From the NCBI GenBank assembly GCA_046330315.1, contig JAXLSZ010000011.1, forward strand, positions 62,001-126,000: a stretch of 64,000 nt of DNA. Reading direction: 5' to 3'. Source of the stretch: JAXLSZ01 sp046330315 (lineage in GTDB: Bacteria; Actinomycetota; Thermoleophilia; Solirubrobacterales; 70-9). This document shows positions 50,217-59,139 of this stretch, piece by piece (positions within the stretch are counted from its first letter, which is position 1; each line of letters opens with the position of its first letter). A model generated the notes under the pieces. That model searched no databases and was not told the DNA's origin. It was given only the letters and a program-made list of their open reading frames with translations. Position numbers and translations under genes: made by a program.

Positions 50217-51358
50217 GCGAGCGCCACTCCCTCGACCGCCTCCGCCGCGCGCCCGCGGGCCGCGGCGTCGGCCTCGAAGAGGTCGCCGAACCCGGTCACC
50301 TCCAGGCTTCCGAGCTCGTCGAGGACCGCCTCGATCACCCCGGGTATCGCCTCGAAGGGGATCCGCCTGCCCAGGAAGGCCTCCACCGCCACCTCGTCGG
50401 CGGCGTTGAGGACGCAGGGCGCCGCTCCGCCCGCCTCCCCGGCTTCCCGGGCGAGGCGCAGGCAGGCGAAGGTCCCGGGATCGGGCCGCTCGAAGGTGAG
50501 CTCTCCGAGCGCCGCGAGGTCGAGGCTTCTGACCGGGACGTCGGCGCGTTCGGGGAAGTGCAGTGCGTAGGAGATCGGCACCCTCATGTCGGGGTGGCCG
50601 AGATGGGCGAGCGAGGCCCCGTCGTTGAGGTCGATCAGCGAGTGGACGATCGACTGCGGGTGGACGACCACCTCGACCCGTTCGTAGGGGACCCCGAAGA
50701 GGTGGTGGGCCTCGATCATCTCGAGACCCTTGTTCATCAGGGTCGCGGAGTCGATCGTGATCCTCCCCCCCATCTGCCAGGTGGGATGGGCCAGTGCCTC
50801 CTCCGGGGTGATCCCTCCGAGGTCGTCGCGGCCCCGGAACGGCCCCCCCGAAGCGGTGAGCACCAGGCGCTCGACGGTCCCCGGCGCCTCCGAGCGGATC
50901 AGCTGGAAGAGCGCGGAGTGCTCGGAGTCGACCGGGAGGATGCGGGCGCCGGTCCCCTCTGCGAGCGCGGTCACCAGCTCGCCCCCGATCACCAGGCTCT
51001 CCTTGTTGGCGAGCGCCAGGTCCATGCCCTCGCTGAGCGCCACGATCGTCGGCTCCAGGCCCGCCGCGCCGACGATGCCGTTGAGCACGAGGTCGGCCCC
51101 GGAGGCGGAGATCAGATCGGCGATCCCCCCGGGCCCCCCCAGCACCTCCCCGCCCCATTGCCCACGAGCGCGCCGTGCCGCCTCTGGATCGGCGAGAGCC
51201 ACCCGGGGCACCCCGTTCTCGCGAGCCTGCTCCAGCAGGCGCTCGTCGCCGGAGCCGGCCGAGAGCCCGACCACGCGCAGATCGCCCGAGCCGCGGACGA
51301 TCTCCAGCGCCTGGGTACCGATCGACCCGGTGGAACCGAGGATCACGACCTCCTTCAT
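50213..51358 (-). CDS. dxr: 1-deoxy-D-xylulose 5-phosphate reductoisomerase
   Basis: A 381-residue NADPH enzyme of the MEP pathway. The N-terminal Rossmann loop is GSTGSIGTQA (8-17). The metal/substrate segment contains the conserved Asp-Ser-Glu (VDSEHSALFQ) and SGGPF, followed by TIDSATLMNKGLE. Length and order of motifs match the family. It supplies MEP for IspG-dependent isoprenoid synthesis and is co-transcribed with cdsA, uppS and rseP. Confidence 0.95.
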   Translation of the reverse strand: MKEVVILGSTGSIGTQALEIVRGSGDLRVVGLSAGSGDERLLEQARENGVPRVALADPEAARRARGQWGGEVLGGPGGIADLISASGADLVLNGIVGAAGLEPTIVALSEGMDLALANKESLVIGGELVTALAEGTGARILPVDSEHSALFQLIRSEAPGTVERLVLTASGGPFRGRDDLGGITPEEALAHPTWQMGGRITIDSATLMNKGLEMIEAHHLFGVPYERVEVVVHPQSIVHSLIDLNDGASLAHLGHPDMRVPISYALHFPERADVPVRSLDLAALGELTFERPDPGTFACLRLAREAGEAGGAAPCVLNAADEVAVEAFLGRRIPFEAIPGVIEAVLDELGSLEVTGFGDLFEADAAARGRAAEAVEGVALA

Positions 51359-51394
51359 CGTCGTGAGTGTAGGGAGGGTCGCGGCCCGCCCGAA

Positions 51395-52522
51395 TCAGTA
51401 GATCAGCGCGACCGCCAGGTAGTAGCCGACCACGATCGTGAAGAAGGCGGCGTCGAGGCGGTCGAGGATCCCGCCGTGTGGACCGAACAGCGTCCCGGTG
51501 TCCTTGCGGCCGAGGTCGCGCTTGACCATCGACTCGAAGAGGTCGCCCACCGGGGCGATCGCGGCCACCGCGGCGCCCATGATCAGCGCGTCGGTCCCGG
51601 AGAGCCAGTCCTGGTAGAGGCCCGCGAACCAGAAGCCGAGGGTTCCGATCAGGAAGCCGCCGATCAGCCCCTCGAGAGTCTTGTTGGGCGAGAGCGCGGG
51701 GGCGATTTGGCGCGACCCGAAGAGCCGTCCCGTCGCGTAGGCCGCGGTGTCCGTCACGAAGGTGCCGACCAGGACGTCGATCAGCAGCGCCCCGCCGTGC
51801 AGGGGCAGGTCGCGGAGCAGCACCGCGTGGGAGAGCGGCAGGCCGATCCAGCCGATCCCGAGCAGCGTGATCGCCATCGAGAGCGTGACCCCGTTCCGGT
51901 CCGGGCGGCGGGCGGCCAGCGCGAAGAGCACCAGGAAGCTCGCGGTCAGCACCAGCATCACGTTGAAGGCGGTGCCGAAGTGGGCCGCGGCGATCATCCC
52001 CGCCACGGCGAGGTAGGCGGCGAGGCCCACGGGCCGGTAGTCGGCGGTCATCACGAAGTACTCGCGCAGCGCGATCACCGCGAGGGCGACCATCGCGGCG
52101 GCGAAGATCGCGCCGCCGGCGACGGTGATAGCGATCGCGAAGACGATCCAGGGGATCGCCACCAGCACCCGGCGCGCAGTCTCCCCCCTCAGGCCCCTCC
52201 GCCGGCGTGGCAGCTCGAGCTCCCCCGGGCCGGGAGGGGCAGAATCCCGGGCCGGCGCCCTCTCCCCCCGCGGCCGGGTCTCGGGCGCACCGCGATCCGA
52301 CCGGGCCTCCGGCCCGCCGCGGTGGGCGGGCTCCGGGGCCGGGGTCCCGCCGGTTGGGCCGAAGCCCTCCGACTCGCCGCTCAGGAGCTCCTCGCCTCCG
52401 GGGATTCCGCCGCCGGACCCCTGCCCGGCGTCGAACGGGGCAGCGGGGCGGGCGCCGGCCCGCTTCGACCGGCCCCAGCGAAGCCCGGCGCCGCGGCGCC
52501 GCCTCTTCCGCTCCCGCGCCAT
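51395..52522 (-). CDS. cdsA: Phosphatidate cytidylyltransferase (CDP-diacylglycerol synthase)
   Basis: A 375-residue membrane enzyme making CDP-diacylglycerol, the precursor used by PgsA. The family signature SMVKRDLGRKDTG...GPHGGILDRLD is complete near the C-terminus. Residues 1-112 are a polar, Pro/Gly/Arg-rich N-terminal extension that is not found in short homologues, followed by eight or so hydrophobic helices. It follows uppS with 3 nt between. Confidence 0.92.
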   Translation of the reverse strand: MARERKRRRRGAGLRWGRSKRAGARPAAPFDAGQGSGGGIPGGEELLSGESEGFGPTGGTPAPEPAHRGGPEARSDRGAPETRPRGERAPARDSAPPGPGELELPRRRRGLRGETARRVLVAIPWIVFAIAITVAGGAIFAAAMVALAVIALREYFVMTADYRPVGLAAYLAVAGMIAAAHFGTAFNVMLVLTASFLVLFALAARRPDRNGVTLSMAITLLGIGWIGLPLSHAVLLRDLPLHGGALLIDVLVGTFVTDTAAYATGRLFGSRQIAPALSPNKTLEGLIGGFLIGTLGFWFAGLYQDWLSGTDALIMGAAVAAIAPVGDLFESMVKRDLGRKDTGTLFGPHGGILDRLDAAFFTIVVGYYLAVALIY

Positions 52523-52525
52523 CGG

Positions 52526-53194
52526 CTAGCCCCTCCTCCCGAACCGCCGCGCGCGGGCCTCGAACTCGGCCAGGCACTCCTCGAAGGCTTCGCGGGTGAA
52601 GTCAGGCCAGAGCTCCTCGCGGAAGACGAACTCCGAGTAGGCGCACTGCCAGAGCAGGTAATTGGAGATACGCATCTCGCCGCTGGTGCGGATCAGCAGG
52701 TCGGGATCGTGCATCTCGGGCGCGTAGAGGTGGCTTCGGAAATCCTCCTCGGTCTCACCCTCGAAGCCTCGCGCCGCATCGACGATCTCCGCCCGCCCGC
52801 CGTAGTTGAAAGCGACGAAGAGCGTGATCCGGTCGTTCCCGGCGGTCTTCTCCTCCGCCCAGTCCATCAGCTCGGCGAGCCCGGAGGGAACTCCCTCGCG
52901 GCGCCCGACGAACCGCATCCGCACGCCCTCCGCGTCGAGCTCCGGGGTCTCGGCCTCGATCCGCTCGCCGAACATCCGCATCAGCCCCGAGACCTCCTCG
53001 GCGGGGCGGGACCAGTTCTCGGTCGAGAAGGAGAAGACCGTCAGCTCCCGGATCCCCAGCTCGACCGCGTCGCGCAGCCTCGCCTTGACCACGTCTGCGC
53101 CGGCCCTGTGCCCCTCGACGGGCGGCAGCCCGCGGCCCTGGGCCCAGCGGCCGTTGCCGTCGGTGATGATCGCTACGTAGCTGGCGACGGCCAT
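52526..53194 (-). CDS. uppS: Undecaprenyl diphosphate synthase (cis-prenyltransferase)
   Basis: A 222-residue cis-prenyltransferase that builds the C55 lipid carrier for cell-wall synthesis. The active-site loop is TDGNGRWAQGRG with Asp12; the family usually has Met in place of Thr11. The other blocks (FSFSTENWSRP, DLLIRTSGEMRISNYLLWQ) are normal. Product chain length cannot be read from sequence; short cis-prenyl synthases share these motifs. Confidence 0.92.
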   Translation of the reverse strand: MAVASYVAIITDGNGRWAQGRGLPPVEGHRAGADVVKARLRDAVELGIRELTVFSFSTENWSRPAEEVSGLMRMFGERIEAETPELDAEGVRMRFVGRREGVPSGLAELMDWAEEKTAGNDRITLFVAFNYGGRAEIVDAARGFEGETEEDFRSHLYAPEMHDPDLLIRTSGEMRISNYLLWQCAYSEFVFREELWPDFTREAFEECLAEFEARARRFGRRG

Positions 53195-53223
53195 GGCTTG
53201 CCCGGGGGCCGGACGGCCGGCCC

Positions 53224-53793
53224 TCAGACTTCGAGGATCTCCTCCTCCTTGCCCTTCAGCAGCTCGTCGATCTCCCCGACCGCGGCGTCGGTCTCCTTCT
53301 GCAGCGCCGCCTCTGCCCGCCGCTCGTCGTCCTCGCCGGCCTCGCCCTCCTTCTTCAGCTCGCGGAGGTCGTGCATGACGTCGCGGCGCACGTTTCGGAC
53401 GGCCACCTTCCCTTCTTCCGCCACCCCGTGGACGATCTTGACCATCTCCCTGCGCCGCTCCTCGGTCAGCTCGGGGATCTGCAGGCGGATCACCGTGCCG
53501 TCGTTGTTCGGCGTCAGGCCCACGTCCGACTCCATGATCGCCTTCTCGATCGCGCCGATCGCCGACTTGTCGTAGGGGGTCAGGGTGAGCAGCCGGGCGT
53601 CGGTGGTGGCGACGTTGGCGAGCTGGCGCAGCGCGGTCTGGGTGCCGTAGTAGTCCACGTCGATCCGGTCGAGAAGGTGGGGCGAGGCGCGGCCGGTGCG
53701 CACCGTCGCGAGCTCGTTGCGGGTCGCCTCCACCGACTTGTGCATCCGCACCTTGGCGTCGGCGAGGAGCTCGTCGATCAACTCGTTCTCCAC
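53224..53793 (-). CDS. frr: Ribosome recycling factor
   Basis: A 189-residue protein that, with EF-G, splits post-termination ribosomes. The three-helix tail and beta-rich head are recognisable by VRTGRASPHLLDRIDVDYYG and LPELTEERRREMVK-type blocks. The cluster with pyrH, tsf and rpsB upstream is widely conserved. Full length and undisturbed. Confidence 0.95.
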   Translation of the reverse strand: MENELIDELLADAKVRMHKSVEATRNELATVRTGRASPHLLDRIDVDYYGTQTALRQLANVATTDARLLTLTPYDKSAIGAIEKAIMESDVGLTPNNDGTVIRLQIPELTEERRREMVKIVHGVAEEGKVAVRNVRRDVMHDLRELKKEGEAGEDDERRAEAALQKETDAAVGEIDELLKGKEEEILEV

Positions 53794-53833
53794 GGCGCCA
53801 TCCTATCCCGCTCGGGCCGCGCCCGAGGGGAGG

Positions 53834-54559
53834 TCAGGAGGAGGTCACCAGGGTGCCGACCCGCTCGCCGGAGAGGATCCGGTCGATGTTGCGCTGGTCG
53901 GCCATGTTGAAGACGTGGATCGGCAGGTCGTTGTCCATGCACAGCGAGAGCGCCGTGGAGTCCATCACCCGCAGACCCCTCTCGATCGCCTCGCGGTGGC
54001 TTATCGAGGGGATGAAGCGGGCCTCGGGGTTGGTGGCGGGATCGGAGTCGTAGACACCCTCGACCCCGTTCTTGGCCATCAGGATCGCCTCGGCGTGGAT
54101 CTCCAGCGCCCGCAGCGCCGCGGCCGTGTCGGTGGTGAAGAACGGGTTGCCGGTGCCGGCCGCGAAGATCACCACCCTCCCCTTCTCCAGGTGGCGCATG
54201 GCGCGGCGCCGGATGTAGGGCTCGGCGACCTCCTTGACGTCGATCGCCGACATCACCCTGGTGTGCTCCCCGGTCTTCTCCAGCGCGTCTTGGAGGGTCA
54301 GCGCGTTCAGCACCGTCGCCAGCATCCCCATGTAGTCGCCGGTGGCCCGGTCCATCCCGGCGGCCGCGCCCTCCAGCCCGCGGTAGATGTTGCCGGCGCC
54401 GACCACGATCGCAACCTCGACCCCGCGGCCGCGGGTCGAGCTGACCTGGCCGGCGATGCCCCTGACCGTCTCGGCGTCGGTGCCGTACTCCAGGTCGCCC
54501 ATCAGGGCCTCGCCGGAGAGTTTCAGCAGGACTCGGCCGAAGACGGGGTCGGTCGCCAT
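53834..54559 (-). CDS. pyrH: Uridylate kinase
   Basis: A 241-residue amino-acid-kinase-fold enzyme phosphorylating UMP. LLKLSGEALMG is the opening nucleotide loop, VVGAGNIYRG the second, and DTAAALRALEI near 145 the UMP-binding part. Homohexamer in other bacteria, regulated by GTP and UTP. ATG 54559 is 8 nt after the tsf stop. Confidence 0.95.
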   Translation of the reverse strand: MATDPVFGRVLLKLSGEALMGDLEYGTDAETVRGIAGQVSSTRGRGVEVAIVVGAGNIYRGLEGAAAGMDRATGDYMGMLATVLNALTLQDALEKTGEHTRVMSAIDVKEVAEPYIRRRAMRHLEKGRVVIFAAGTGNPFFTTDTAAALRALEIHAEAILMAKNGVEGVYDSDPATNPEARFIPSISHREAIERGLRVMDSTALSLCMDNDLPIHVFNMADQRNIDRILSGERVGTLVTSS

Positions 54560-54567
54560 CGCGGCGA

Positions 54568-55173
54568 TCAGCCCTCGCCGACGCGGAAGTAGCCGAAGCG
54601 GGCCACCCTGACGTTCTCGCCGGTCTTCGCCGAGAGCTCCTGGCGCATCTGCTCGATGGTCTTGCCCTCGTGCTTGTCGGCGTTGACGTGGGGCTGGTCG
54701 AGGAGCGCCACCTCGCGTGCCCACTTGGTGAGCTGGCCGTCGACGACCTTGGCGACGACCTCGTCGGGCTTGCCCTCCTCGCGTGCCTTCTCCTCGAAGA
54801 TCCTGCGCTCGGCCTCCCGCTCGGCCTCGGGAATGTCCTGCGCCGACACGAAGCGCGGCGCGGTGGCTGCGACGTGCAGGGCGACCTCGTAGGCGAAGGC
54901 CCTGAAGTCCTCGTTGCGGGCGACGAAGTCGGTCTCGCACTGGACCTCGACCATCGCGCCGACCTTGTCGTTGGCGTGGACGTAGGAGGCGATCACGCCC
55001 TCCTCGGTCCCGCGGCCCTCGCGCTTGGCCGCGGAGGCCTGGCCCTTCACCCGGAGGATCTCGATCGCGCGCTCGAGGTCGCCGTCGGCCTCGGCGAGCG
55101 CCGATTTGCAGTCCATCAACCCGGCCCCGGTCCGGTCGCGCAGCGCCTTGACGTCGGCGGCGGAGACGCTCAC
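54568..55173 (-). CDS. tsf: Elongation factor Ts (short form)
   Basis: A 201-residue nucleotide exchange factor for EF-Tu. The N-terminal UBA-like domain (VKALRDRTGAGLMDCKSAL) and the TDFVAR motif that inserts into EF-Tu are clear. It is about 80 residues shorter than the E. coli protein, like the short forms of Thermus and cyanobacteria, lacking the coiled-coil subdomain. Its ATG overlaps the rpsB stop by 4 nt. Confidence 0.95.
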   Translation of the reverse strand: MSVSAADVKALRDRTGAGLMDCKSALAEADGDLERAIEILRVKGQASAAKREGRGTEEGVIASYVHANDKVGAMVEVQCETDFVARNEDFRAFAYEVALHVAATAPRFVSAQDIPEAEREAERRIFEEKAREEGKPDEVVAKVVDGQLTKWAREVALLDQPHVNADKHEGKTIEQMRQELSAKTGENVRVARFGYFRVGEG

Positions 55174-56138
55174 TCCGGATCACCCCCGGACCGCGGCGGC
55201 GCGGCCTCGGGCCCTAGCCGCTGATGCTCGGCGCCCGGGTCGGCCGGCGGCGCCTGGGCCGCCGCCGGCTCCGCCCTCACCGCGTCCTGGGCGGCGGCCG
55301 CCTCGCTCGCCGCCGCGGCCTTCTGGCGCTCGGCCTCGGCCGCCTCCTCGGCCTCGCGGCGCGCCTTCTCCTCATCCTCGCGCTTTCGCCGCTCCTCCTC
55401 TTCCCGGCGGCGGCGGGCCTCCTCCTCGGCGCGGCGGCGGGCCTCCTCTGCCTGCCAGGCGGTCGCGCCCTCCTCGATCGCCGAGCCGACCGTGGAGACG
55501 ACCAGCTCGCAGGAGCGGATCGCGTCGTCGTTGCCCGGGATCACGTAGTCCACCGGGGTGGGATCGCAGTTGCTGTCCACCAGGCCGATGATCGGTATCC
55601 GCAGCCGGGAGGCCTCCCGCACCGCGATCTCCTCCGTCTTGAGGTCGATCACGAAGACCGCGTCGGGAAGGCGCTCCATGTCCCTCACCCCGCCCAGGTT
55701 GTACTCGAGCTTGGCGAGCTCCGCCTGCATTCCCATCCGCTCCTTCGTGGGCAGCAGCTCGAGCTGGCCTCCCTCCTGCAGCTCGGTGAGCTCGTGAAGG
55801 CGCTTGATCCGCGCCGAGATGGTGTTGAAGTTGGTCAGCAGCCCGCCGAGCCAGCGCAGGTTGACGTAGGGCATCCCGCAGCGGTCGGCCCAGTCCCGTA
55901 TCGAGTCCCGCGCCTGCTTCTTGGTGCCGACGAAGAGGACGGTGCCGCCTCCGGTCGTCAGCTCGCCCGCGAAGCCTCGCGCGTCCGAGAGCAGCTGCTC
56001 GGTCTGGATCAGGTCGATGATGTGGATCCCGTCGCGCTCGCCGAAGATGTAGCGGCGCATGTTCGGGTTCCAGCGTCGGGTCTGGTGGCCGAAGTGGACT
56101 CCGGCCTTGAGCAGATCCTCGATGCCTGCCTGGGCCAT
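55170..56138 (-). CDS. rpsB: Ribosomal protein S2 with charged C-terminal extension
   Basis: A 322-residue S2 protein; AGVHFGHQTRRWNPNM and NLRWLGGLLTN are diagnostic. The core ends near residue 225; the last 90 or so residues are a very charged Glu/Arg/Ala coiled-coil helix and a Pro/Ala tail not present in E. coli S2. ATG 56138 has AGGAG 4-5 nt in front; a longer frame from 56216 is rejected. Extensions of S2 occur in other actinobacteria. Confidence 0.95.
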   Translation of the reverse strand: MAQAGIEDLLKAGVHFGHQTRRWNPNMRRYIFGERDGIHIIDLIQTEQLLSDARGFAGELTTGGGTVLFVGTKKQARDSIRDWADRCGMPYVNLRWLGGLLTNFNTISARIKRLHELTELQEGGQLELLPTKERMGMQAELAKLEYNLGGVRDMERLPDAVFVIDLKTEEIAVREASRLRIPIIGLVDSNCDPTPVDYVIPGNDDAIRSCELVVSTVGSAIEEGATAWQAEEARRRAEEEARRRREEEERRKREDEEKARREAEEAAEAERQKAAAASEAAAAQDAVRAEPAAAQAPPADPGAEHQRLGPEAAPPRSGGDPE

Positions 56139-56251
56139 TGCTTCTCCTTTTTCTCTCTTGGCGCTGCCGCCCGCTTCCCCCTCCGCGGGACCCGGCTTGC
56201 CGGGCAGGAGCCGCATCGAGGGGCGGGTTGTCGTTTCCGGAGGCCCGGAGT

Positions 56252-56950
56252 CTAGAGAACCTGCGGAGAGCCGGCCGCGCGTGCCCGCTCCAGGGCGCGG
56301 GACAGCTCGGGCGGGAGCCCGGAGCGGAACTCCATCCGCCTACCGCTCACCGGGTGGGCGAAGGAAAGCCTGTGGGCGTGCAGGAACTGGCGCTCGAGGC
56401 CCAGCACCGCACCGCCCCCGTAGGTCACGTCGCCCGCCAGCGGGTGGCCGATCGCCGCGAAGTGGGCGCGGATCTGGTGCGTGCGACCGGTCTCCAGCCT
56501 CGCCTCGAGGTAGGTGAACCCGGGCAGCGACTCGAGCACCTCGAAATGGGTCCGGGCCTCCCTCGCCCCCGCGCCCGAGACCGCCATCCTGTGGCGGTGC
56601 CTCGAGGCCCGCCCGATCGGTGCGTCGATCGTCCCGGTTCGCGAGGCGAGGGCGCCGTGGGCGAGGGCGAGGTAGGCGCGCTCGGCCTCCCGGCGGCGGA
56701 CCTGGCGCTGGAGGGCCCGGTGGGCCGCCTCGGTGCGGGCGACGACCATCAGCCCGCTGGTGCTCCGGTCGAGGCGGTGGACGATCCCCGGACGCTCGGG
56801 GTCCGAGCCCCCGCCGAGCAGCTCACCGAGCTCGCTGACCAGGGTCGGACCGGTGTGCGAGGGCGCGGGGTGGACGACCAGGCCCGCGGGCTTCTCGACG
56901 ACGGCCAGCGAGTCGTCGCTGAAGACGATGCGGATGCCCTCAGCGCTCAC
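56252..56950 (-). CDS. RluD-like pseudouridine synthase lacking S4 domain
   Basis: A 232-residue RluA/RluD-family enzyme. The catalytic Asp61 is in HRLDRSTSGL. The usual N-terminal S4 RNA-binding domain is missing; the protein begins directly with the catalytic part, as in RluA-type tRNA/rRNA enzymes. In this lineage the gene follows lspA, as here, with an 11-nt overlap. GTG start. Confidence 0.88.
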   Translation of the reverse strand: MSAEGIRIVFSDDSLAVVEKPAGLVVHPAPSHTGPTLVSELGELLGGGSDPERPGIVHRLDRSTSGLMVVARTEAAHRALQRQVRRREAERAYLALAHGALASRTGTIDAPIGRASRHRHRMAVSGAGAREARTHFEVLESLPGFTYLEARLETGRTHQIRAHFAAIGHPLAGDVTYGGGAVLGLERQFLHAHRLSFAHPVSGRRMEFRSGLPPELSRALERARAAGSPQVL

Positions 56951-57395
56951 CGGGGGGCTCGCTGAGGAGGATCCAGGCGAGGGTCGCCACGCCGGCGGTT
57001 ATCGCGATGTCGGCGACGTTGAAGGCGGGCCAGAGGGGGAGGTCGATGAAGTCGGTCACCGCTCCGTCGCGCACCCGGTCGATCAGGTTCCCGATCGCGC
57101 CGCCCGCGAGCAGGCCCGCGGCCAGCCACATCCCCGGGCGCGAGGGGTTGCGCGCGAAGAGGTAGCCGATCAGGGCCATTGCTCCGACGGCGAGCAGCAC
57201 GATGCCGAGACCCCCGCCTCCGGCCAGGCCGAAGGCGACCCCGGTGTTGCGCGACCTGGTCAGTTCCAGCGGCCCGACCACCGAGACCGTCTCCCCCGGC
57301 ACCAGGTTGGCGCGGATCGCCGCCTTGGAGGCCTGGTCGGCGATCACGACCAGCGCGCAGACCGCCAGGGCCGGTCGCCAGGGGTGTCGCTTCAC
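56940..57395 (-). CDS. lspA: Lipoprotein signal peptidase (signal peptidase II)
   Basis: A 151-residue membrane aspartyl protease that removes signal peptides from lipidated proteins. The catalytic pair is Asp106 (NLIDR) and Asp129 (FNVADI), with the preceding NTGVAFG block. Four hydrophobic helices. GTG start overlapping the yggT stop. It would process the lipoprotein at 40836. Confidence 0.93.
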   Translation of the reverse strand: MKRHPWRPALAVCALVVIADQASKAAIRANLVPGETVSVVGPLELTRSRNTGVAFGLAGGGGLGIVLLAVGAMALIGYLFARNPSRPGMWLAAGLLAGGAIGNLIDRVRDGAVTDFIDLPLWPAFNVADIAITAGVATLAWILLSEPPGER

Positions 57396-57691
57396 GACGA
57401 GATCAGGCCGACGATCAGGGCCCGCAGCAGGTAGAGCACCAGGATCCCGACCAGCGGGCTGAGGTCGAGGCCCGCTCCCCCCATCCTCAGCATCGGGAGG
57501 AACCGCCTGAACAGGTTGAGGTAGGGATCGGTGGTGTCGGTCACGAAGTCGAGGACCGGCCGCAGGGTGGCGCTGCCGGGGACCCTCGGCAGCATCGAGA
57601 GCAGCACGTTGGCGAAGATCAGGATGATGTAGACGAGGAAGAGGGCGCCGACGTAGTCGGCGACGTCGTTGCGGGTGATCGCTCCGGTCAC
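57392..57691 (-). CDS. yggT: YggT-family membrane protein
   Basis: A 99-residue protein with two pairs of hydrophobic helices and the family signature DPYLNLFRRFLP around residue 55. YggT proteins lie near division genes and are linked to osmotic shock tolerance and thylakoid/septum organisation in other organisms; role still unclear. GTG 57691 has GAGGAGAGA in front and overlaps the proC stop. Confidence 0.88.
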   Translation of the reverse strand: MTGAITRNDVADYVGALFLVYIILIFANVLLSMLPRVPGSATLRPVLDFVTDTTDPYLNLFRRFLPMLRMGGAGLDLSPLVGILVLYLLRALIVGLISS

Positions 57692-58458
57692 TCTCTCCTC
57701 ATCCGCTCCAGCGAGGCCCTGACCGCGGCGGCGAACGCCTCGGCCGCGCCACCGGCGTCGAGCGCCTCGAGGCCCGCCTCGGTGCTGCCGCCCGGCGAGG
57801 CGACGGCGCGCCGGACGTCGGCCGGGTGGCGGATCCGCAGCAGCTCGGCGGTCCCGGCCGTGGTCTCGATGACCAGCGAGCGGGAGAGCTCGGGATCCAG
57901 CCCGTCCCGGGCCCCGGCCTCCGAGATCGCCTCCACCGCCAGCGCCAGGTAGGCGGGGGCGCACCCCATCACCGCGGTGGCGGCGTCGAAGTCCTCGTCG
58001 GCGGTTTCCACCAGGTGCCCCAGCAGGCCGAGCATCTCCCGGACCCTTCCCCCGGTCTCCGCCGGGGCGCTGGCTGCGGCCTCGTAGCAGAGGACCCCTC
58101 GCCTGACCTCGACCGCGACGTTCGGCATCGCCCGGAACGCCGCCGCGGCTGGGAAGGCCTCGGCGACGCGGCGCAGCGTCGTGGCGCCAAGCAGCGAGAG
58201 CACCGCCGGGGCGGCTCCCGCCTCCGCGGCAACCTGCTCCAGCGCGGCAGGCTTGACGGCCAGCACGGCCAGGTCGCAGCGGCCCGCCAGCTCCCGATTC
58301 GAGACGACGGCCTCGCCGCCGACCTCCGCCGCCAGCTCCCCCGCCCGGCCCGACCCGGAGTCGGTGAACAGCATCTCGGAGGGCCCGCCCTCGCCGGCCG
58401 CCCAGCCGCGCGCCATCGCCGCGGCCATGCTGCCGGACCCTATGAAGCCGACTCGCAT
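57688..58458 (-). CDS. proC: Pyrroline-5-carboxylate reductase
   Basis: A 256-residue NADPH enzyme completing proline synthesis. FIGSGSMAAAMARGW is the Rossmann loop, RAMPNVAVEVRRGV the family mid-motif, and ASPGGSTEAGLEAL the C-terminal signature where product and dimer contacts form. Member of a typical yggS-sepF-proC-yggT cluster of Gram-positive division operons. Confidence 0.93.
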   Translation of the reverse strand: MRVGFIGSGSMAAAMARGWAAGEGGPSEMLFTDSGSGRAGELAAEVGGEAVVSNRELAGRCDLAVLAVKPAALEQVAAEAGAAPAVLSLLGATTLRRVAEAFPAAAAFRAMPNVAVEVRRGVLCYEAAASAPAETGGRVREMLGLLGHLVETADEDFDAATAVMGCAPAYLALAVEAISEAGARDGLDPELSRSLVIETTAGTAELLRIRHPADVRRAVASPGGSTEAGLEALDAGGAAEAFAAAVRASLERMRRE

Positions 58459-58524
58459 GCCGTCAGACTATTGGCCGGAGGTACCGTTTTCGGGACGGGC
58501 CGGCTCCCGGCGCCGACCGGGATC

Positions 58525-59070
58525 TCAGGACTGGTTGAAGAAGCCCTTGTCGATCAGCCGGGCCTTCTCCTCGGCTGAGACCTCGACGTTGCGGGGTGTC
58601 AGCAGGAAGACCTTCTCGGCGATCCGCTGCATGCCGCCGTCCAGCGCGTAGGTGAGGCCGGACGCGAAGTCGATGAGGCGCTTGGAGAGCTCGTGGTCGG
58701 TGGTCTGGAGGTTGAGGATCACCGGCACGCTGCGCTTGAACTGGTCGGCCACTTGCTGGGCGTCGTTGAAGTTGCGCGGGATCACCAGGTGGACCTGAAC
58801 GTCGCCGCCACCGTTGCCGTCGACCGGGCGCAGGACCCTGGTCCGCGACGGGGCGATCGGCTCGTCCTCGGCGAAGATGTCGTCGATCTCGTCGCGGCGG
58901 GAGCGGCGGGAGCTGGGCAGGCGGCGCACCGGCGCGGGCTCGCGCTCGCGGCGGCTGTCGAACACCTCCTCGGAGGTGTCGGGGCCGAGGTCCTCCTCGT
59001 AGGTGTAGTCGCGGTCCTCGGCCAGTCCGAAGTAGACGAGGGCACGGTGCCATGTATCGCGCAGGGCCAT
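58525..59070 (-). CDS. sepF: Cell division protein SepF
   Basis: A 181-residue protein that anchors FtsZ to the membrane in Gram-positives. The N-terminal amphipathic helix (DTWHRALVYFGLAEDRDY) binds membrane; a charged linker follows; the C-terminal domain (PRNFNDAQQVADQFKRSVPVILNLQ, then DFASGLTYALDGG) self-assembles and binds FtsZ. Full length. It is immediately upstream of proC, in the classical order. Confidence 0.93.
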   Translation of the reverse strand: MALRDTWHRALVYFGLAEDRDYTYEEDLGPDTSEEVFDSRREREPAPVRRLPSSRRSRRDEIDDIFAEDEPIAPSRTRVLRPVDGNGGGDVQVHLVIPRNFNDAQQVADQFKRSVPVILNLQTTDHELSKRLIDFASGLTYALDGGMQRIAEKVFLLTPRNVEVSAEEKARLIDKGFFNQS

Positions 59071-59110
59071 TGTGGGGGCTATTTCGGCTCTTCGAGTCGG
59101 ATTCCTTTAC

Positions 59111-59139
59111 AGATTATGGACCACCGGCGCGCGTTTCAC
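59111..59139 (-). promoter_or_regulatory. Candidate sepF promoter
   Basis: On the minus strand GTGAAA (59139-59134) and CATAAT (59118-59113) are spaced by 15 nt in an AT-richer patch overlapping the yggS stop codon. An alternative reading is TGAAAC/TAATCT with 16 nt. It lies about 40 nt before the sepF ATG. Confidence 0.4.

Noticed and set aside
49128..52577. A 1149-codon frame running from cdsA into rseP
   Set aside because: The N-terminal two thirds are antiframe to dxr and cdsA; the rseP start at 50216 is set by its HEFGH-containing first helix.
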